64,000 nucleotides of DNA, taken from contig NZ_JAGFXZ010000014.1 of the NCBI RefSeq assembly GCF_019038395.1, positions 1-64,000 of the forward strand, in the 5' to 3' direction. Source of the stretch: Acinetobacter sp. BY419. GTDB lineage: Bacteria > Pseudomonadota > Gammaproteobacteria > Pseudomonadales > Moraxellaceae. Numbering within the stretch: position 1 is the stretch's first letter; every line of letters starts with the position of its first letter. A program made the translations under genes and the position numbers. Under the pieces are notes generated by a model. It had not been told where the DNA came from. It ran no database searches and saw only the letters and a program-made list of their open reading frames with translations. Below, in pieces: positions 1 to 9,600 of this stretch.

Positions 1-890
1 TCTTTGCCCTGAACTGCATCAAAGTAAGCTTTCTGGATTTGAGTCGTGATTGGACCACGGACACCTTCACCAATTTGGCGGTCGTCATATTCACGAATTG
101 GCGTCACTTCTGCAGCAGTACCGGTAAAGAAGGCTTCATCTGCAATATAGAACTCATCACGGGTAATACGGCGTTCAACCACGTCATAGCCAAGATCCTT
201 GGCAATGGTAATAATGGTTTGACGAGTAATACCATCCAGTGCACCACCTGCGACATCTGGAGTATGAATCACACCATCACGTACCAGGAATACGTTTTCG
301 CCTGAACCTTGGCAAACATAACCTTGTGGGTCAAGAAGCATTGCTTCGTCATAACCCGAATGCGCCACTTCTTGATGGGCAAGAATTGACAAGGTGTAGT
401 TACCTGATGCTTTGGCTTTACACATGGTCACGTTCGGATGATGATGGGTAAATGAAGAAGTTTTTACGCGAATACCCTTCGCCATTGCTTCTTCACCTAG
501 GTAAGCACCCCAGCTCCATGCAGCAACCACTGCATGAATGGTGTTATCTGTTGCAGCAATCCCCAGTTTTTCAGAACCGATAAAAATGATTGGACGTAAA
601 TAGCAAGATGCCAGTTTATTTTCACGCACCACATCAATTTGGGCTTGCTCTAAAGTCGCTTGATCAAATGGAACTTTCATTTGATAAATTTTTGCAGAAT
701 TCAGTAACCGCTTTGTATGTTCTTTAAGACGGAAAATAGCCGTTCCATTCGGGGTTTCATAAGCACGGACGCCTTCAAACACACCCATGCTGTAATGCAA
801 AGTATGTGTTAATACGTGAGTTTTCGCCTCACGCCAGTCTACCAGTTGTCCATCTTGCCAAATGAAACCATCACGATCAGCCAAATTCAT
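1..890 (-). CDS. ilvE: Branched-chain amino acid aminotransferase (C-terminal end cut by window)
   Basis: PLP-dependent transaminase that makes leucine, isoleucine and valine from their 2-oxo acids with glutamate as donor. The frame opens with an ATG at 890 and stays open to the window edge, so about 296 residues are present and only the last dozen or so are missing. The N-terminus (MNLADRDGFIWQDGQLVDW), the HYSMGVFEGVRAYET stretch, CKASGNYTLS carrying the PLP lysine region, and GSGENVFLV are typical of class IV aminotransferases of the IlvE type. It lies 24 bases downstream of glnE on the same strand, so co-transcription is likely. The pathway links it to ilvI, ilvH and ilvC about 31 kb away in this window. 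Confidence 0.95.
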   Translation of the reverse strand, partial: MNLADRDGFIWQDGQLVDWREAKTHVLTHTLHYSMGVFEGVRAYETPNGTAIFRLKEHTKRLLNSAKIYQMKVPFDQATLEQAQIDVVRENKLASCYLRPIIFIGSEKLGIAATDNTIHAVVAAWSWGAYLGEEAMAKGIRVKTSSFTHHHPNVTMCKAKASGNYTLSILAHQEVAHSGYDEAMLLDPQGYVCQGSGENVFLVRDGVIHTPDVAGGALDGITRQTIITIAKDLGYDVVERRITRDEFYIADEAFFTGTAAEVTPIREYDDRQIGEGVRGPITTQIQKAYFDAVQGK

Positions 891-914
891 GCCACAAACT
901 CCAATTTTTCACAA

Positions 915-3665
915 TTATTCACTATCCAGTGCAAAGTCTGCACCTGGATCAATTAGTCTTTGCCATAACTTGCAAACGGTCATTCGGGTATCGTGCCAGT
1001 CGCTTGCAGACACTTGCATGGATTGATTTGCAAGGGCTAAGCGGTGGCTCTCGGCGCGTTCACGGAGATAAGCTTGAATCAGAGCAGTCGCATCGTCGCT
1101 GGATAAGCAACCTGATTTTGCGGCATCCTCAAGAATTCGTACATTGTCGGAGAAATGGGCGAGATCTTTATTCGTCCCACTCCAAGCCAACACCGCATAC
1201 TGTGCCATAAATTCGATGTCTACGATACCACCTGCATCTTGTTTTAAATGAAAAATACCATCTTTTTTCTGCTCTTTGGATGAGCCCAGATGCTCCTTCA
1301 TTTTCTGGCGCATTTTCAGCACTTCTGCCCGCACATAATTTTCATCGCGGGGCTGAATCAAAATATTCCGGCGCAAGACTTCAAACTTTTTACGCAAACT
1401 CATTTCACCCGCAATCGGACGGGCTCGTACCAGTGCCTGATGCTCCCATAACCAGGCACTTTTGAACTGGTATTGTTCAAAGGCTTTTAGACTGGTCGCC
1501 AAAAGCCCAGCTTCGCCCGAAGGACGCAGGCGGGTATCGACTTCATACACACGCCCATCCAGAGTTTGAGTGGTCATGAGTAACATGAGTTTTTGTGCCA
1601 CCCGCATGGCAAACTCAAAACCACTAATCGGCTTGAGTCCGTCAGTATCCGCCTGTTCCCCCATAAAGTGAATAAAGACCAGATCCAGATCTGAACCATA
1701 ACCTAATTCAATTCCACCGACCTTACCATAACCAATCACTGCAAAAGCAGTATGTTCAATTGAACAACGGTTGCCTTCAGCATCAAGTGGGAAGCCATGC
1801 TTTTTCGCGACAATCTGATAGGCCAAATGCAGGGCCGCATTGACTGATACTTCAGCAATATCGGTTAAAGCATCAGAAACTTTCATCAGTGGACTTTCAG
1901 CCAGAACATCACTGGCTGCGACGGCTAAAACATTGGATTTTTTAAACAGGCGAAGTACCCGCATCTGATCTTCCACCTGATCAATTTCAATTCGCAAGAG
2001 TTGCTGGCGTAAGGAATCTTCCAGATCTTTACGTTTGGGCAATTCAAAATCCATCGATAAGAATTCATCCAGCAGCACCGGATAATGGGTGAGTTCTTCA
2101 CAAATCCACGGACTGACCGTGGCCATCTTGACCAGACGCTGTAATGCACCTTTACTCTCGATTAACATCACCAGATATACCGTACGGCGCATCACTGATT
2201 CGACCAGGGGCATCAAGCGCACCAAAGCCGTCTGAGGATCATCTGACTGTAAAATCGCTTCAATTAAATGCGGCCAAAAGGTTTTTAAACGTTGCATGGC
2301 TTTGGCCGGCAGTTTTTTCAGGGCATGACCATGCCAGAACTCATGTATCAGATTCTTCGCAGCCTCATCTAATACATCATTGAGCTTCTGCTCCAGTTGG
2401 ACAAAGTTTCCTGCCTGAGCTTCCGGTTCATTTTCCTTAATTAGATGCTCAAACTGATAAATCACTTTGGCCCGCTTCTGGTTCAGAACCTGCATAAATT
2501 CAGACCAGTCGGCAAAACCAAAGGTATCTACAATGCGTTGACGCAAATCCGGCTCTGTCGGCAGTGATTGCGTTTGTTGATCATTGAGTGCCTGAATCGC
2601 GTGTTCAACCCGGCGCAGGAACAGATAGGCATCTTCCAGATCCTGTACCGCCTGTTCATCCAGCAACTCGGCATCATCCAGATGATTCAAATTCACCAGA
2701 CACTGGCGATCCTGTAATTCTAGTTTGGCTCCGCCATAAATCAACTGAAACACTTGCACGATAAATTCAACTTCGCGAATACCACCGGCACCAAGCTTGA
2801 TATCATCTTCAATATTACGGCGCTGCACTTCGCGCTCGATCATGGCTTTCATTTCACGCATGGCTTCAAAAGCGCTGTAATCGACATACTTGCGAAATAC
2901 AAATGGCCGGGTCATCTCCAGCAGTTCATCGCCTTCCGGACTCGGATTGACAATACGTGCTTTAATCCAGGCATAGCGTTCCCATTCACGCCCATGCTGG
3001 CTCAGATATTTTTCCAAGGCCACGTGGCTAATCGCCAGTGCTGAACCATCGCCCCAGGGACGCAGGCGCATATCGACCCGGAATACAAAACCGTCGGCAG
3101 TGATCTGATCCAGCAAATGAATCAGTTTTTGTCCCCACAGGATGCAAAACTGCTGCACATCAATACATTTACGCCCATCAGTTTCACCCTGCTCATCGAA
3201 GGCAAAAATCAGGTCAATATCACTGGAAAGATTAAGTTCTTGCGCGCCGAGCTTCCCCATGGCGATAACAATAAGGTCCTGAACTTTGCCGTTATACCCA
3301 ATCGGCTGGCCATACTTGGCAGCAATCGGAATTCGGGCAAAATCTTTCGCTGCACAAATACAGGCATCGGCAAAATCGGAGAGTTCTCGGGTGAGGGTAA
3401 TGACATCTGTAAGTTGATTGGCATCCTGCCAGATCCAGCGAAACATCAGACGGGCCCGCAGAATACGCATTGCGCGCATCCAGGCGGCTTCATCTGTAAT
3501 ATTCAGGATGCAGTGCTGCACCAGCTGATCAATATATTCCCGACTGAGTGAGCCTTGAAACTGGTCAATTGCATAATCCTGTTCCAGTAAGTCCTGGTGA
3601 TTGGCCAATATCTGTTCAGCATATTGGCTTGCTCTTAAGGTTTTCTGCAATTGTGCCGCATTCAT
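915..3665 (-). CDS. glnE: Bifunctional glutamine synthetase adenylyltransferase/adenylyl-removing enzyme
   Basis: Attaches AMP to glutamine synthetase and removes it again, so nitrogen status (signalled through PII) sets the enzyme's activity. At 916 residues it is close to the usual ~945. Two nucleotidyltransferase domains are visible. The N-terminal adenylyl-removing domain has the SDIDL metal-binding motif at residues 148-152, and the C-terminal adenylyltransferase domain has SDLDL at 658-662 after GKVGGIELGYG. The helical segment between them (about 420-600) fits the regulatory linker. The start is an ATG at 3665. It is followed by ilvE after 24 bases, an arrangement also known in other gammaproteobacteria. 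Confidence 0.96.
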   Translation of the reverse strand: MNAAQLQKTLRASQYAEQILANHQDLLEQDYAIDQFQGSLSREYIDQLVQHCILNITDEAAWMRAMRILRARLMFRWIWQDANQLTDVITLTRELSDFADACICAAKDFARIPIAAKYGQPIGYNGKVQDLIVIAMGKLGAQELNLSSDIDLIFAFDEQGETDGRKCIDVQQFCILWGQKLIHLLDQITADGFVFRVDMRLRPWGDGSALAISHVALEKYLSQHGREWERYAWIKARIVNPSPEGDELLEMTRPFVFRKYVDYSAFEAMREMKAMIEREVQRRNIEDDIKLGAGGIREVEFIVQVFQLIYGGAKLELQDRQCLVNLNHLDDAELLDEQAVQDLEDAYLFLRRVEHAIQALNDQQTQSLPTEPDLRQRIVDTFGFADWSEFMQVLNQKRAKVIYQFEHLIKENEPEAQAGNFVQLEQKLNDVLDEAAKNLIHEFWHGHALKKLPAKAMQRLKTFWPHLIEAILQSDDPQTALVRLMPLVESVMRRTVYLVMLIESKGALQRLVKMATVSPWICEELTHYPVLLDEFLSMDFELPKRKDLEDSLRQQLLRIEIDQVEDQMRVLRLFKKSNVLAVAASDVLAESPLMKVSDALTDIAEVSVNAALHLAYQIVAKKHGFPLDAEGNRCSIEHTAFAVIGYGKVGGIELGYGSDLDLVFIHFMGEQADTDGLKPISGFEFAMRVAQKLMLLMTTQTLDGRVYEVDTRLRPSGEAGLLATSLKAFEQYQFKSAWLWEHQALVRARPIAGEMSLRKKFEVLRRNILIQPRDENYVRAEVLKMRQKMKEHLGSSKEQKKDGIFHLKQDAGGIVDIEFMAQYAVLAWSGTNKDLAHFSDNVRILEDAAKSGCLSSDDATALIQAYLRERAESHRLALANQSMQVSASDWHDTRMTVCKLWQRLIDPGADFALDSE

Positions 3666-3750
3666 TACTCAACTCTTCCCCTGAAATATTCTGCTTAGTT
3701 ATAGCAGGAGTTTTATCTCAGTGGGAATGTTTTAGTTCGAAATTTACTTT

Positions 3751-5019
3751 TTAAGATTGTTCGGCCTGCAGATCTTCAAGTACCAGTGCCTGATGATCAT
3801 TGGTAACCATAGGCAAATGCACAGTAAAGGTCGTACCTCGACCCTCTTTAGAATCTACCTCAATTTGGCCATGATTCAGGTCAATAAAGCGTTTGCACAG
3901 CACCAAGCCTAAACCGGCACCCTTCTCTGCAGCCGTACCTCTGACACTCACACCCAAAGTCGGTTTAAACAGATTCTGCATCTGCTCTTCGGTCATGCCC
4001 AGACCTGTATCCTGAATCGTAATTTTGACCTGTTCGTCTTCCATTTCTGCTTCTAAAATGACTTTACCGCCTTGATCAACCGGAGTAAATTTCAGTGCAT
4101 TGGACACCAGGTTCTGCAACACTGAAGTTATCATATTGATATCCGCATGGACTTTAATGTCTTCAGGGATATTGTCGATTAATTCAATCTTTTTCTTCAA
4201 AGCCAGACTTTTCAATACACTGCAGACAATTTTACTGGATTGCTTGAGTTCATAATTAATCGGATGATAAACAAAGCGCCCACCCTCTGCCATCGCCCAG
4301 GTCAGCAGGCTTTCCAGCAGGTTATAGGTAGATTGCGCATTATCATATAAATAATCCGCAATACTCTGGATACTGGATTCATCTAAAGTGTCGCGTTCCT
4401 GCGCCAGAACTTCGGAAAAGCCCAGCAGGCCATGAAATGGCGCCCGCAGATCATGCGCGATGATCTGGAAAAATTTGGTTTTACTAAAGTTTTGTGCACA
4501 CTGCTGTTCATATAACTCTTTCAATTGAGCATGTTCTTGATTGAGCTTGATTCGCTTTACTAAACTTTTAGCAAATTGCTGAACAGTGCTAATATCATCC
4601 TGATCAAACAACTCTGTCTGATCATCAAAGAAAACCACCTGACCCAAAGACTGGCCTTGACTCGATTTTAAATTAAATGCAACGAGTCTCTGATGCGCCA
4701 CGCCAAGACTTTTTACATGATTTGACAGTTCTACATAGGCGGGATGATTTTGATCTACCACATCTGCCTGCTGCAGATGCGCAGGTAGATTGACATCCTG
4801 TGGAGTGTGCAAGGCTCGAAAACCGTGCGGACAGCTGTACCAGATATAAGGTTCCGTGTGGAATCCGATAATACTGGTTTTAACGTCCAAGACTTTACGT
4901 GCGACCTTACAGAAGGTGTCTAATAAATTGTCAGAGGTATAGACACCTAAAATGAGAGATATACGGCACGAGCTTAAGAGCTCCGGATTCTGACCGATCT
5001 CTAGCAGTTTTAGTTCCAT
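3751..5019 (-). CDS. Soluble GAF-type sensor histidine kinase (orphan)
   Basis: Predicted cytoplasmic two-component sensor kinase of 422 residues. The N-terminal ~150 residues look like a GAF-type sensory domain; no membrane segment or signal peptide is present. A short coiled coil (about 158-175) leads to the HisKA H-box FFQIIAHDLRAPFHG, with the phosphorylated His at residue 189. The ATPase domain has its N-box NLVSNALKF at 303-311, G1 box DTGLGM at 337-342 and G2 box GAGLGL at 367-372, so it should be active. The start ATG is preceded by AGAGGT. No response regulator gene lies nearby, so its partner and ligand are unknown. Confidence 0.85.
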   Translation of the reverse strand: MELKLLEIGQNPELLSSCRISLILGVYTSDNLLDTFCKVARKVLDVKTSIIGFHTEPYIWYSCPHGFRALHTPQDVNLPAHLQQADVVDQNHPAYVELSNHVKSLGVAHQRLVAFNLKSSQGQSLGQVVFFDDQTELFDQDDISTVQQFAKSLVKRIKLNQEHAQLKELYEQQCAQNFSKTKFFQIIAHDLRAPFHGLLGFSEVLAQERDTLDESSIQSIADYLYDNAQSTYNLLESLLTWAMAEGGRFVYHPINYELKQSSKIVCSVLKSLALKKKIELIDNIPEDIKVHADINMITSVLQNLVSNALKFTPVDQGGKVILEAEMEDEQVKITIQDTGLGMTEEQMQNLFKPTLGVSVRGTAAEKGAGLGLVLCKRFIDLNHGQIEVDSKEGRGTTFTVHLPMVTNDHQALVLEDLQAEQS

Positions 5020-5729
5020 GTCTACCTCTTTGAATGTTTATGGAATATAGGAAACACAGCCGACTAAATTTATACAATCAATAACAAAGATTCTATATTT
5101 ACTCAACGATGAAAGCTCATATATAGGTTAAAGGATTTGTTAACCTGTTTCTATCCAGACACACTCATAACCGCAAAACACTGATATTTAATTCATTAAG
5201 AATAACTTGAAAAGTTACTACTCAAAAAAACCCTATATAAGTATTTAAAATTACTATCTGTCACCTAAAATAAGCCTGTTGATTTTTATACACTTTAACA
5301 TACTATCGAGCAAAAAATACCCAATATCGCTTTTTACAGTACTTAGAGTGAAAGCTAATGATTTTTCAATTATATAGGCTAATATTTCGCTTAAATTAAA
5401 AACCTATAGCATGCTTTATCTACCCCTTAAAGCTCAGAGTTAACTTTTAATTTTTTAAATTATCTTAACAATTGTAAAATATAAAATCTTTCAACCTTAG
5501 AATGTCGATGAAAGAAAATCCAAAAAACCAGCCTGGAATTGTAAAAGAATTACATTTATTAACAAATTAATTGCAGAAGTTTTATGATTTTCATCATCAA
5601 TACCGTTTTAGAAACTGAAATATTGAAGTCGATAGACCTTAGCTATAGGTAATTCATATCCAAGTGTGTTGGATCAAAAACAGATGCAAAAAAAGCGGCC
5701 AAAAAAATGACCGCTTTTTTAAATAGCGA
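5020..5729. other. 710-bp AT-rich intergenic region
   Basis: Between the histidine kinase start and the darP stop. It is strongly AT-rich. Only the darP terminator at its right end (5688-5720) is recognisable. A 22-codon frame at 5502-5570 on the plus strand has no ribosome binding site and is not called. No RNA gene or clear promoter was recognised. Confidence 0.6.
5688..5720 (-). terminator. Rho-independent terminator of the pcnB-to-darP run
   Basis: Inverted repeat with AAAAAAGCGG and CCGCTTTTTT arms, immediately beyond the darP stop. In the minus direction the stem is followed by a run of U, giving a classic intrinsic terminator. Confidence 0.85.
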
Positions 5730-6263
5730 TTAATTATCTGAAATCAACGCCACTTGCTGTACATAGTTAAACAGCTTTAATTTGGAAGCAGCCACATCTT
5801 CTTCAGATGCCTGATTCTTTAAATCACGGTGTACCCGAAGATAATGCTGACGTAAAGTATGACGCTCTGTCGCATTATAGGTTTTGGTAAATTCATTGAT
5901 GGCTGGATCACCATCTTTGACAATTCGATCAACCCAACGCTGTAACTGGGCTGTCTTTTTAAGACCTTGTTTGGGTGTTAAATAAGACAAGATCACCGTT
6001 TCATTTTCATTGCGGAGTAATTTACCAATCCGTGAAAATTGACGACGACGTGCTTCATGTGAACTAATTTCCTGCACATCAAGCAAGGCATCAATCAAGC
6101 GCTCATCTACGGGTAAATTTTTAATTTGTTTAGCACTCAGCTCTGCAAGCTGTGCACCTAAAGCAGCCATACGCTGGACTGCTTTTTTCTGTTCGGTTTT
6201 ACTTGCGCGTCCCTCTAAAGAATCAAAATCTTCTTCAGTTAAACTGTTCGGTCGACGTGCCAC
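5730..6263 (-). CDS. darP: Ribosome biogenesis factor DarP/YjgA (DUF615)
   Basis: 177-residue, highly charged, mostly helical protein of the YjgA/DUF615 family. In Escherichia coli this protein binds late 50S precursors and helps mature the peptidyl transferase centre. Family features seen are the EDFDSLEGRASKTEQKK N-terminus, LPVDERLIDALLDVQEI, the ARRRQFSRIGKLLR motif, and the C-terminal DPAINEF and HTLRQHYLRVHRD stretches. It is the last gene of the run, two bases after ptsO, and is followed at once by a terminator. The symbol follows current usage; older annotations use yjgA. Confidence 0.9.
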   Translation of the reverse strand: MARRPNSLTEEDFDSLEGRASKTEQKKAVQRMAALGAQLAELSAKQIKNLPVDERLIDALLDVQEISSHEARRRQFSRIGKLLRNENETVILSYLTPKQGLKKTAQLQRWVDRIVKDGDPAINEFTKTYNATERHTLRQHYLRVHRDLKNQASEEDVAASKLKLFNYVQQVALISDN

Positions 6264-6265
6264 GA

Positions 6266-6535
6266 TTAATCTGCCTCATAAAATTTTGCTGCAAATAGTG
6301 CCTGAATTTCAGATAAGGCTTTGTCCTCATCCGCTCCTTCAATCACCAAGCGTAAAGTTGTTCCTTTGCCTGCACCGAGCATTAGCAAGGACATGATATT
6401 TTTTGCATCTACCAGCTTTTCAGCCTTGCCAATATGGATATTGGAACGAAATTTGGTGGTAACTTCTATAAGTTTACCAGATGCGCGTGCATGTAAACCC
6501 AGTTTATTAATTACGTCAACTGTCGTATCAATCAT
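6266..6535 (-). CDS. ptsO: HPr-family phosphocarrier NPr of the nitrogen PTS
   Basis: 89-residue HPr-like protein. His15 in the KLGLHARAS motif is the site phosphorylated in the phosphotransfer chain, and Ser49 lies in the region corresponding to HPr Ser46. An ATG at 6535 was chosen over one 42 bases upstream because it gives the normal family length, begins [10 protein letters not shown], and makes a 4-base ATGA overlap with the rapZ stop. Its position after rapZ and the absence of any sugar-PTS genes favour the regulatory nitrogen-related branch (NPr) rather than the sugar-PTS HPr. Confidence 0.88.
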   Translation of the reverse strand: MIDTTVDVINKLGLHARASGKLIEVTTKFRSNIHIGKAEKLVDAKNIMSLLMLGAGKGTTLRLVIEGADEDKALSEIQALFAAKFYEAD

Positions 6536-7383
6536 GACCAGTGCTTCATTTCTCGATGGAGGACTTGAATAGACCATTTTGCCTCAAGGGCTTTTTTTAG
6601 TCTATCCACAATATAAACAGAACGATGCTGACCACCGGTACAGCCAATCGACACGGTCATATAATGACGGTGTCCTTCGGCAAAGGTCGGCAACCACTTG
6701 TCCAGAAAATGATACAGATCATTGAACATATCTTCGACCTGATCGCTCTTTTCTAAAAACTCCTGCACCGGCTGATCTAGCCCTGAAAATTTGCGCAATT
6801 CCAGTTCCCAATGCGGGTTAGGCAAGTGCCGGACATCGAAGACATAATCCGCATCCAGTGGAATTCCATGCTTATAACCAAAAGATTGCAAAATCAGGAT
6901 CAGGTTGTCGGCCTGTCCAAGCTTGGACAATAAAGTATGTTTCAGGTCATGCACGCTTTTATCGGTGGTATCGATATGCACCGTAGAACGCAACTGGATA
7001 GGCATCAGCAGGATTTTTTCTTCCTGAATGCATTGATTCAGACTTTTAAAGCGTGAAGCCAGCGGATGCGGCCGACGTGAAGCACTAAAACGGGCAATCA
7101 GTTCCTGATCCTGTGTGGTCAGATAGATAATGTCGACCGAACCATGCTGTTGCAGCTGTTCAAATACATGATCGAATTCTTGTAAATCCGCCCGGGTGCT
7201 ACGTACATCGACGCCCAGCGCCAACTGTTCCAGATTATTTTCACTGTCCAGTTTTGCCACGATTTCGGGAAGCAATGCCAAAGGCAGATTATCAATACAG
7301 TAATAACCCAGATCTTCAAGTACTTGCAATGCAGATGATTTACCTGAACCAGATTGCCCTGTGACAATTAAAATACGCTTCAT
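6532..7383 (-). CDS. rapZ: RNase adapter / UDP-GlcNAc-sensing NTPase RapZ
   Basis: 283-residue P-loop protein of the RapZ (YhbJ) family. In E. coli it delivers the small RNA GlmZ to RNase E and so tunes amino-sugar synthesis; in other bacteria the exact role may differ. The Walker A motif GQSGSGKS is at residues 9-16. The C-terminal domain shows the family's [15 protein letters not shown] stretch and LHREMKHW. It sits between panC (18-base gap) and ptsO (4-base overlap). The rapZ-ptsO pairing is widespread in proteobacteria. Confidence 0.94.
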   Translation of the reverse strand: MKRILIVTGQSGSGKSSALQVLEDLGYYCIDNLPLALLPEIVAKLDSENNLEQLALGVDVRSTRADLQEFDHVFEQLQQHGSVDIIYLTTQDQELIARFSASRRPHPLASRFKSLNQCIQEEKILLMPIQLRSTVHIDTTDKSVHDLKHTLLSKLGQADNLILILQSFGYKHGIPLDADYVFDVRHLPNPHWELELRKFSGLDQPVQEFLEKSDQVEDMFNDLYHFLDKWLPTFAEGHRHYMTVSIGCTGGQHRSVYIVDRLKKALEAKWSIQVLHREMKHWS

Positions 7384-7401
7384 GCATGCTACCCTTTCAT
7401 C

Positions 7402-8250
7402 TTATCCGGCAGTGTATTTGACCTGCAGGTTATCAATCAGACGTGTATTCCCCAGCTTTGCAGCTACGAATAACACAAGATCTTGATTAAACATGTGAAT
7501 TTTCTGTAATTCTGGCGTTCGAGCTTCAACATAGTCTACGACAAACCCGACATCTGTTAAAGTCTGGCGAATCTCTGCCAATACTGCTTCCAGTTCCACA
7601 CCCGCATGTAACTGCTGTTCAGCCTTTTGCAAGCTTTGATAAATCGCCGGTGCAATTGCCCGATGCTCTTTGCTTAAATAACCGTTGCGCGAACTTAAAG
7701 CCAGACCGTCTTCTGCACGGGCAATCGGCACGCCAATCACTTCCAGCGGAATATTCAGGTCTTGTACAAACTGACGAATGACAGCCAGCTGCTGATAATC
7801 TTTCTGGCCAAAGAAAGCATAATTCGGCTGTACGATGTTAAATAATTTAGTGACCACCACCGCCACACCATCAAAATGACCAGGACGCTGCAAACCACAT
7901 AAGTCATCGGTAATGTCAGAGACACTGATATTGGTCAGACGTGGCTTTTTGCCATACATGTGCTCAACTGTCGGTGCAAACACGATGTCACAACCGACTT
8001 CTGCCAGAAGCTGCTGGTCCTGCTCCAGCGTGCGCGGGTAATTATCAAAATCTTCATTCGGTCCAAACTGGATTGGATTGACAAAGATACTGACCACTAC
8101 CACATCACATAACTTGCGCGCTTCACGCACCAGGTTTAAATGTCCCTGATGCAGATTGCCCATGGTAGGTACAAAACCAATAATCTTGCGTTTCGCCCGT
8201 GCCGGATTTAATGACGCTGCTAATCCCTGAATGGTGGTTTCTGTTTTCAT
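7402..8250 (-). CDS. panC: Pantothenate synthetase
   Basis: Joins pantoate and beta-alanine with ATP to make pantothenate, the precursor of coenzyme A. It has 282 residues from an ATG at 8250. A longer frame upstream would run into panB, and family members begin near [10 protein letters not shown]. The nucleotidyltransferase signature [10 protein letters not shown] carries the HxxH motif at residues 34-37, and SSRNGYLS is the KMSKS-like loop. panB ends one base upstream, so the two are translationally close and probably in one transcript. Confidence 0.96.
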   Translation of the reverse strand: MKTETTIQGLAASLNPARAKRKIIGFVPTMGNLHQGHLNLVREARKLCDVVVVSIFVNPIQFGPNEDFDNYPRTLEQDQQLLAEVGCDIVFAPTVEHMYGKKPRLTNISVSDITDDLCGLQRPGHFDGVAVVVTKLFNIVQPNYAFFGQKDYQQLAVIRQFVQDLNIPLEVIGVPIARAEDGLALSSRNGYLSKEHRAIAPAIYQSLQKAEQQLHAGVELEAVLAEIRQTLTDVGFVVDYVEARTPELQKIHMFNQDLVLFVAAKLGNTRLIDNLQVKYTAG

Positions 8251-8251
8251 C

Positions 8252-9061
8252 TTATAATTCAACCTGAAAAGTTTGTGCTGGTGCCGGAAAAGATCCATCT
8301 AAAACTGCAGCATGGTAAGCTTTAAAAGCATCCAGAATGGCAGTAGCACCCGATTGTTCCTGCATAAAATTACGTACAAATTTTGCGGTATGACCAAAGG
8401 TCAGACCGAGCATGTCCTGAACCACCAGTACCTGACCATCGGTGGCTGCACCCGCGCCAATGCCAATGACCGGAATATGCGGAAACAGTTCCGTGATTTC
8501 CTGACCTAGCTGCGCAGGTACACATTCAAGAAGCAATAATGCCGCGCCAGCATCGACCACTGCTTTACAGTCCGCAATGAGCTGATCAGCTGCTTCACGA
8601 GTACGGGCTTGCAGTTTGTAACCACCAAAGACATGTACCGACTGAGGGGTTAAACCTAGATGCACACATACAGGAATACCATTACGGGTCAGCACCTGCA
8701 CGGTTTCTGCCAGCCATGCACCGCCTTCCATTTTCACCATTTGTGCACCGGCCTGCATCACGGTTTTCGAACTTTGCAAGGCATCATTCAAGGTGGCATA
8801 ACTCATAAAGGGCAAGTCAGTCATGATAAAGGCATGCTGGTTACCACGGCGTACTGCGGCAGTATGATAGGCCATATCTGCAACCGTTACCGGCAAAGTC
8901 GAATCACGGCCCTGAATTGACATTCCCAAAGAATCGCCAATTAAAATGCTGTCTACATCTGCAATTTCCATGGCTTTGGCCATACTGGCATCATAGCAAG
9001 TCAGGCATGAAAATTTGCGTCCCTCTGCTTTAAAGCGTCTTAAATCACTCAGACTGACCAT
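8252..9061 (-). CDS. panB: 3-methyl-2-oxobutanoate hydroxymethyltransferase
   Basis: First committed step of pantothenate synthesis: it adds a hydroxymethyl group from methylene-tetrahydrofolate to alpha-ketoisovalerate, the same intermediate that feeds valine synthesis. It has 269 residues, near the normal ~264. Family stretches seen include [49 protein letters not shown] and [16 protein letters not shown]. It lies directly upstream of panC, and folK lies 53 bases upstream of it, placing two folate- or pantothenate-related functions side by side. Confidence 0.96.
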   Translation of the reverse strand: MVSLSDLRRFKAEGRKFSCLTCYDASMAKAMEIADVDSILIGDSLGMSIQGRDSTLPVTVADMAYHTAAVRRGNQHAFIMTDLPFMSYATLNDALQSSKTVMQAGAQMVKMEGGAWLAETVQVLTRNGIPVCVHLGLTPQSVHVFGGYKLQARTREAADQLIADCKAVVDAGAALLLLECVPAQLGQEITELFPHIPVIGIGAGAATDGQVLVVQDMLGLTFGHTAKFVRNFMQEQSGATAILDAFKAYHAAVLDGSFPAPAQTFQVEL

Positions 9062-9114
9062 GAAGATATTCCTCTATGATTGAAGTTCTCGCGAACATAC
9101 CAATAATTCAAAAA

Positions 9115-9600
9115 TTAAATATTTGCCCAGTTGGTATCATCAAGTGTTGCTAAGGTCGATTGCTTGACGATATCCAGGTCTTTTAAGGATGTTCCATTGA
9201 CTTGTAGTTCGGAATCAATATCCAGAAGTGGAATCAAGACAAAATCACGCTCTAATACCCCGACATGCGGCACGGTGAGACGTTCATTCTGAATCTGCTC
9301 GTCTCCGTAGATCAACAAGTCCAGATCCAGTGTACGTTCGCCCCAGTGACGTAAACGTACCCGCCCTGCATCCTGCTCAAAGGCTTGCAGACGATCTAGA
9401 AGCTCTAACGCTGCCAGATCAGTCCTTAACTGCACCACTGCATTCAAATAGTTCGGCTGATCCTGTGGCCCCATGGGTGGGCTTTGATACAGATGCGAGA
9501 TTTTCACCTGTCCCAATGTCGCCAGTTTCTGTACAGCTTCTGCCAGAATCTGGCGTGAATCGCCCAGGTTACTGCCCAAGCCAATATACGTCACGATCAT
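9115..9600 (-). CDS. folK: 6-hydroxymethyl-7,8-dihydropterin pyrophosphokinase
   Basis: Transfers pyrophosphate from ATP to hydroxymethyl-dihydropterin in folate synthesis. It has 161 residues. The GLGSNLGD N-terminus, the YLNAVVQL stretch and the RTLDLDLLIYGD metal- and ATP-binding motif are diagnostic of HPPK, and PHVGVLERDFVLIPLLDI closes the core. Its start overlaps the pcnB stop by four bases (ATGA), so translation is probably coupled; panB follows after 53 bases. Confidence 0.95.
   Translation of the reverse strand: MIVTYIGLGSNLGDSRQILAEAVQKLATLGQVKISHLYQSPPMGPQDQPNYLNAVVQLRTDLAALELLDRLQAFEQDAGRVRLRHWGERTLDLDLLIYGDEQIQNERLTVPHVGVLERDFVLIPLLDIDSELQVNGTSLKDLDIVKQSTLATLDDTNWANI

Noticed and set aside
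3117-3551. 144-codon antisense frame inside glnE (and a similar 149-codon frame at 9330-9779 over folK and pcnB)
   Set aside because: Shadows of strongly coding genes on the other strand; no ribosome binding site and no family features.
5502-5570. 22-codon frame in the 5020-5729 gap
   Set aside because: No ribosome binding site and no recognised family; too short to separate from chance.
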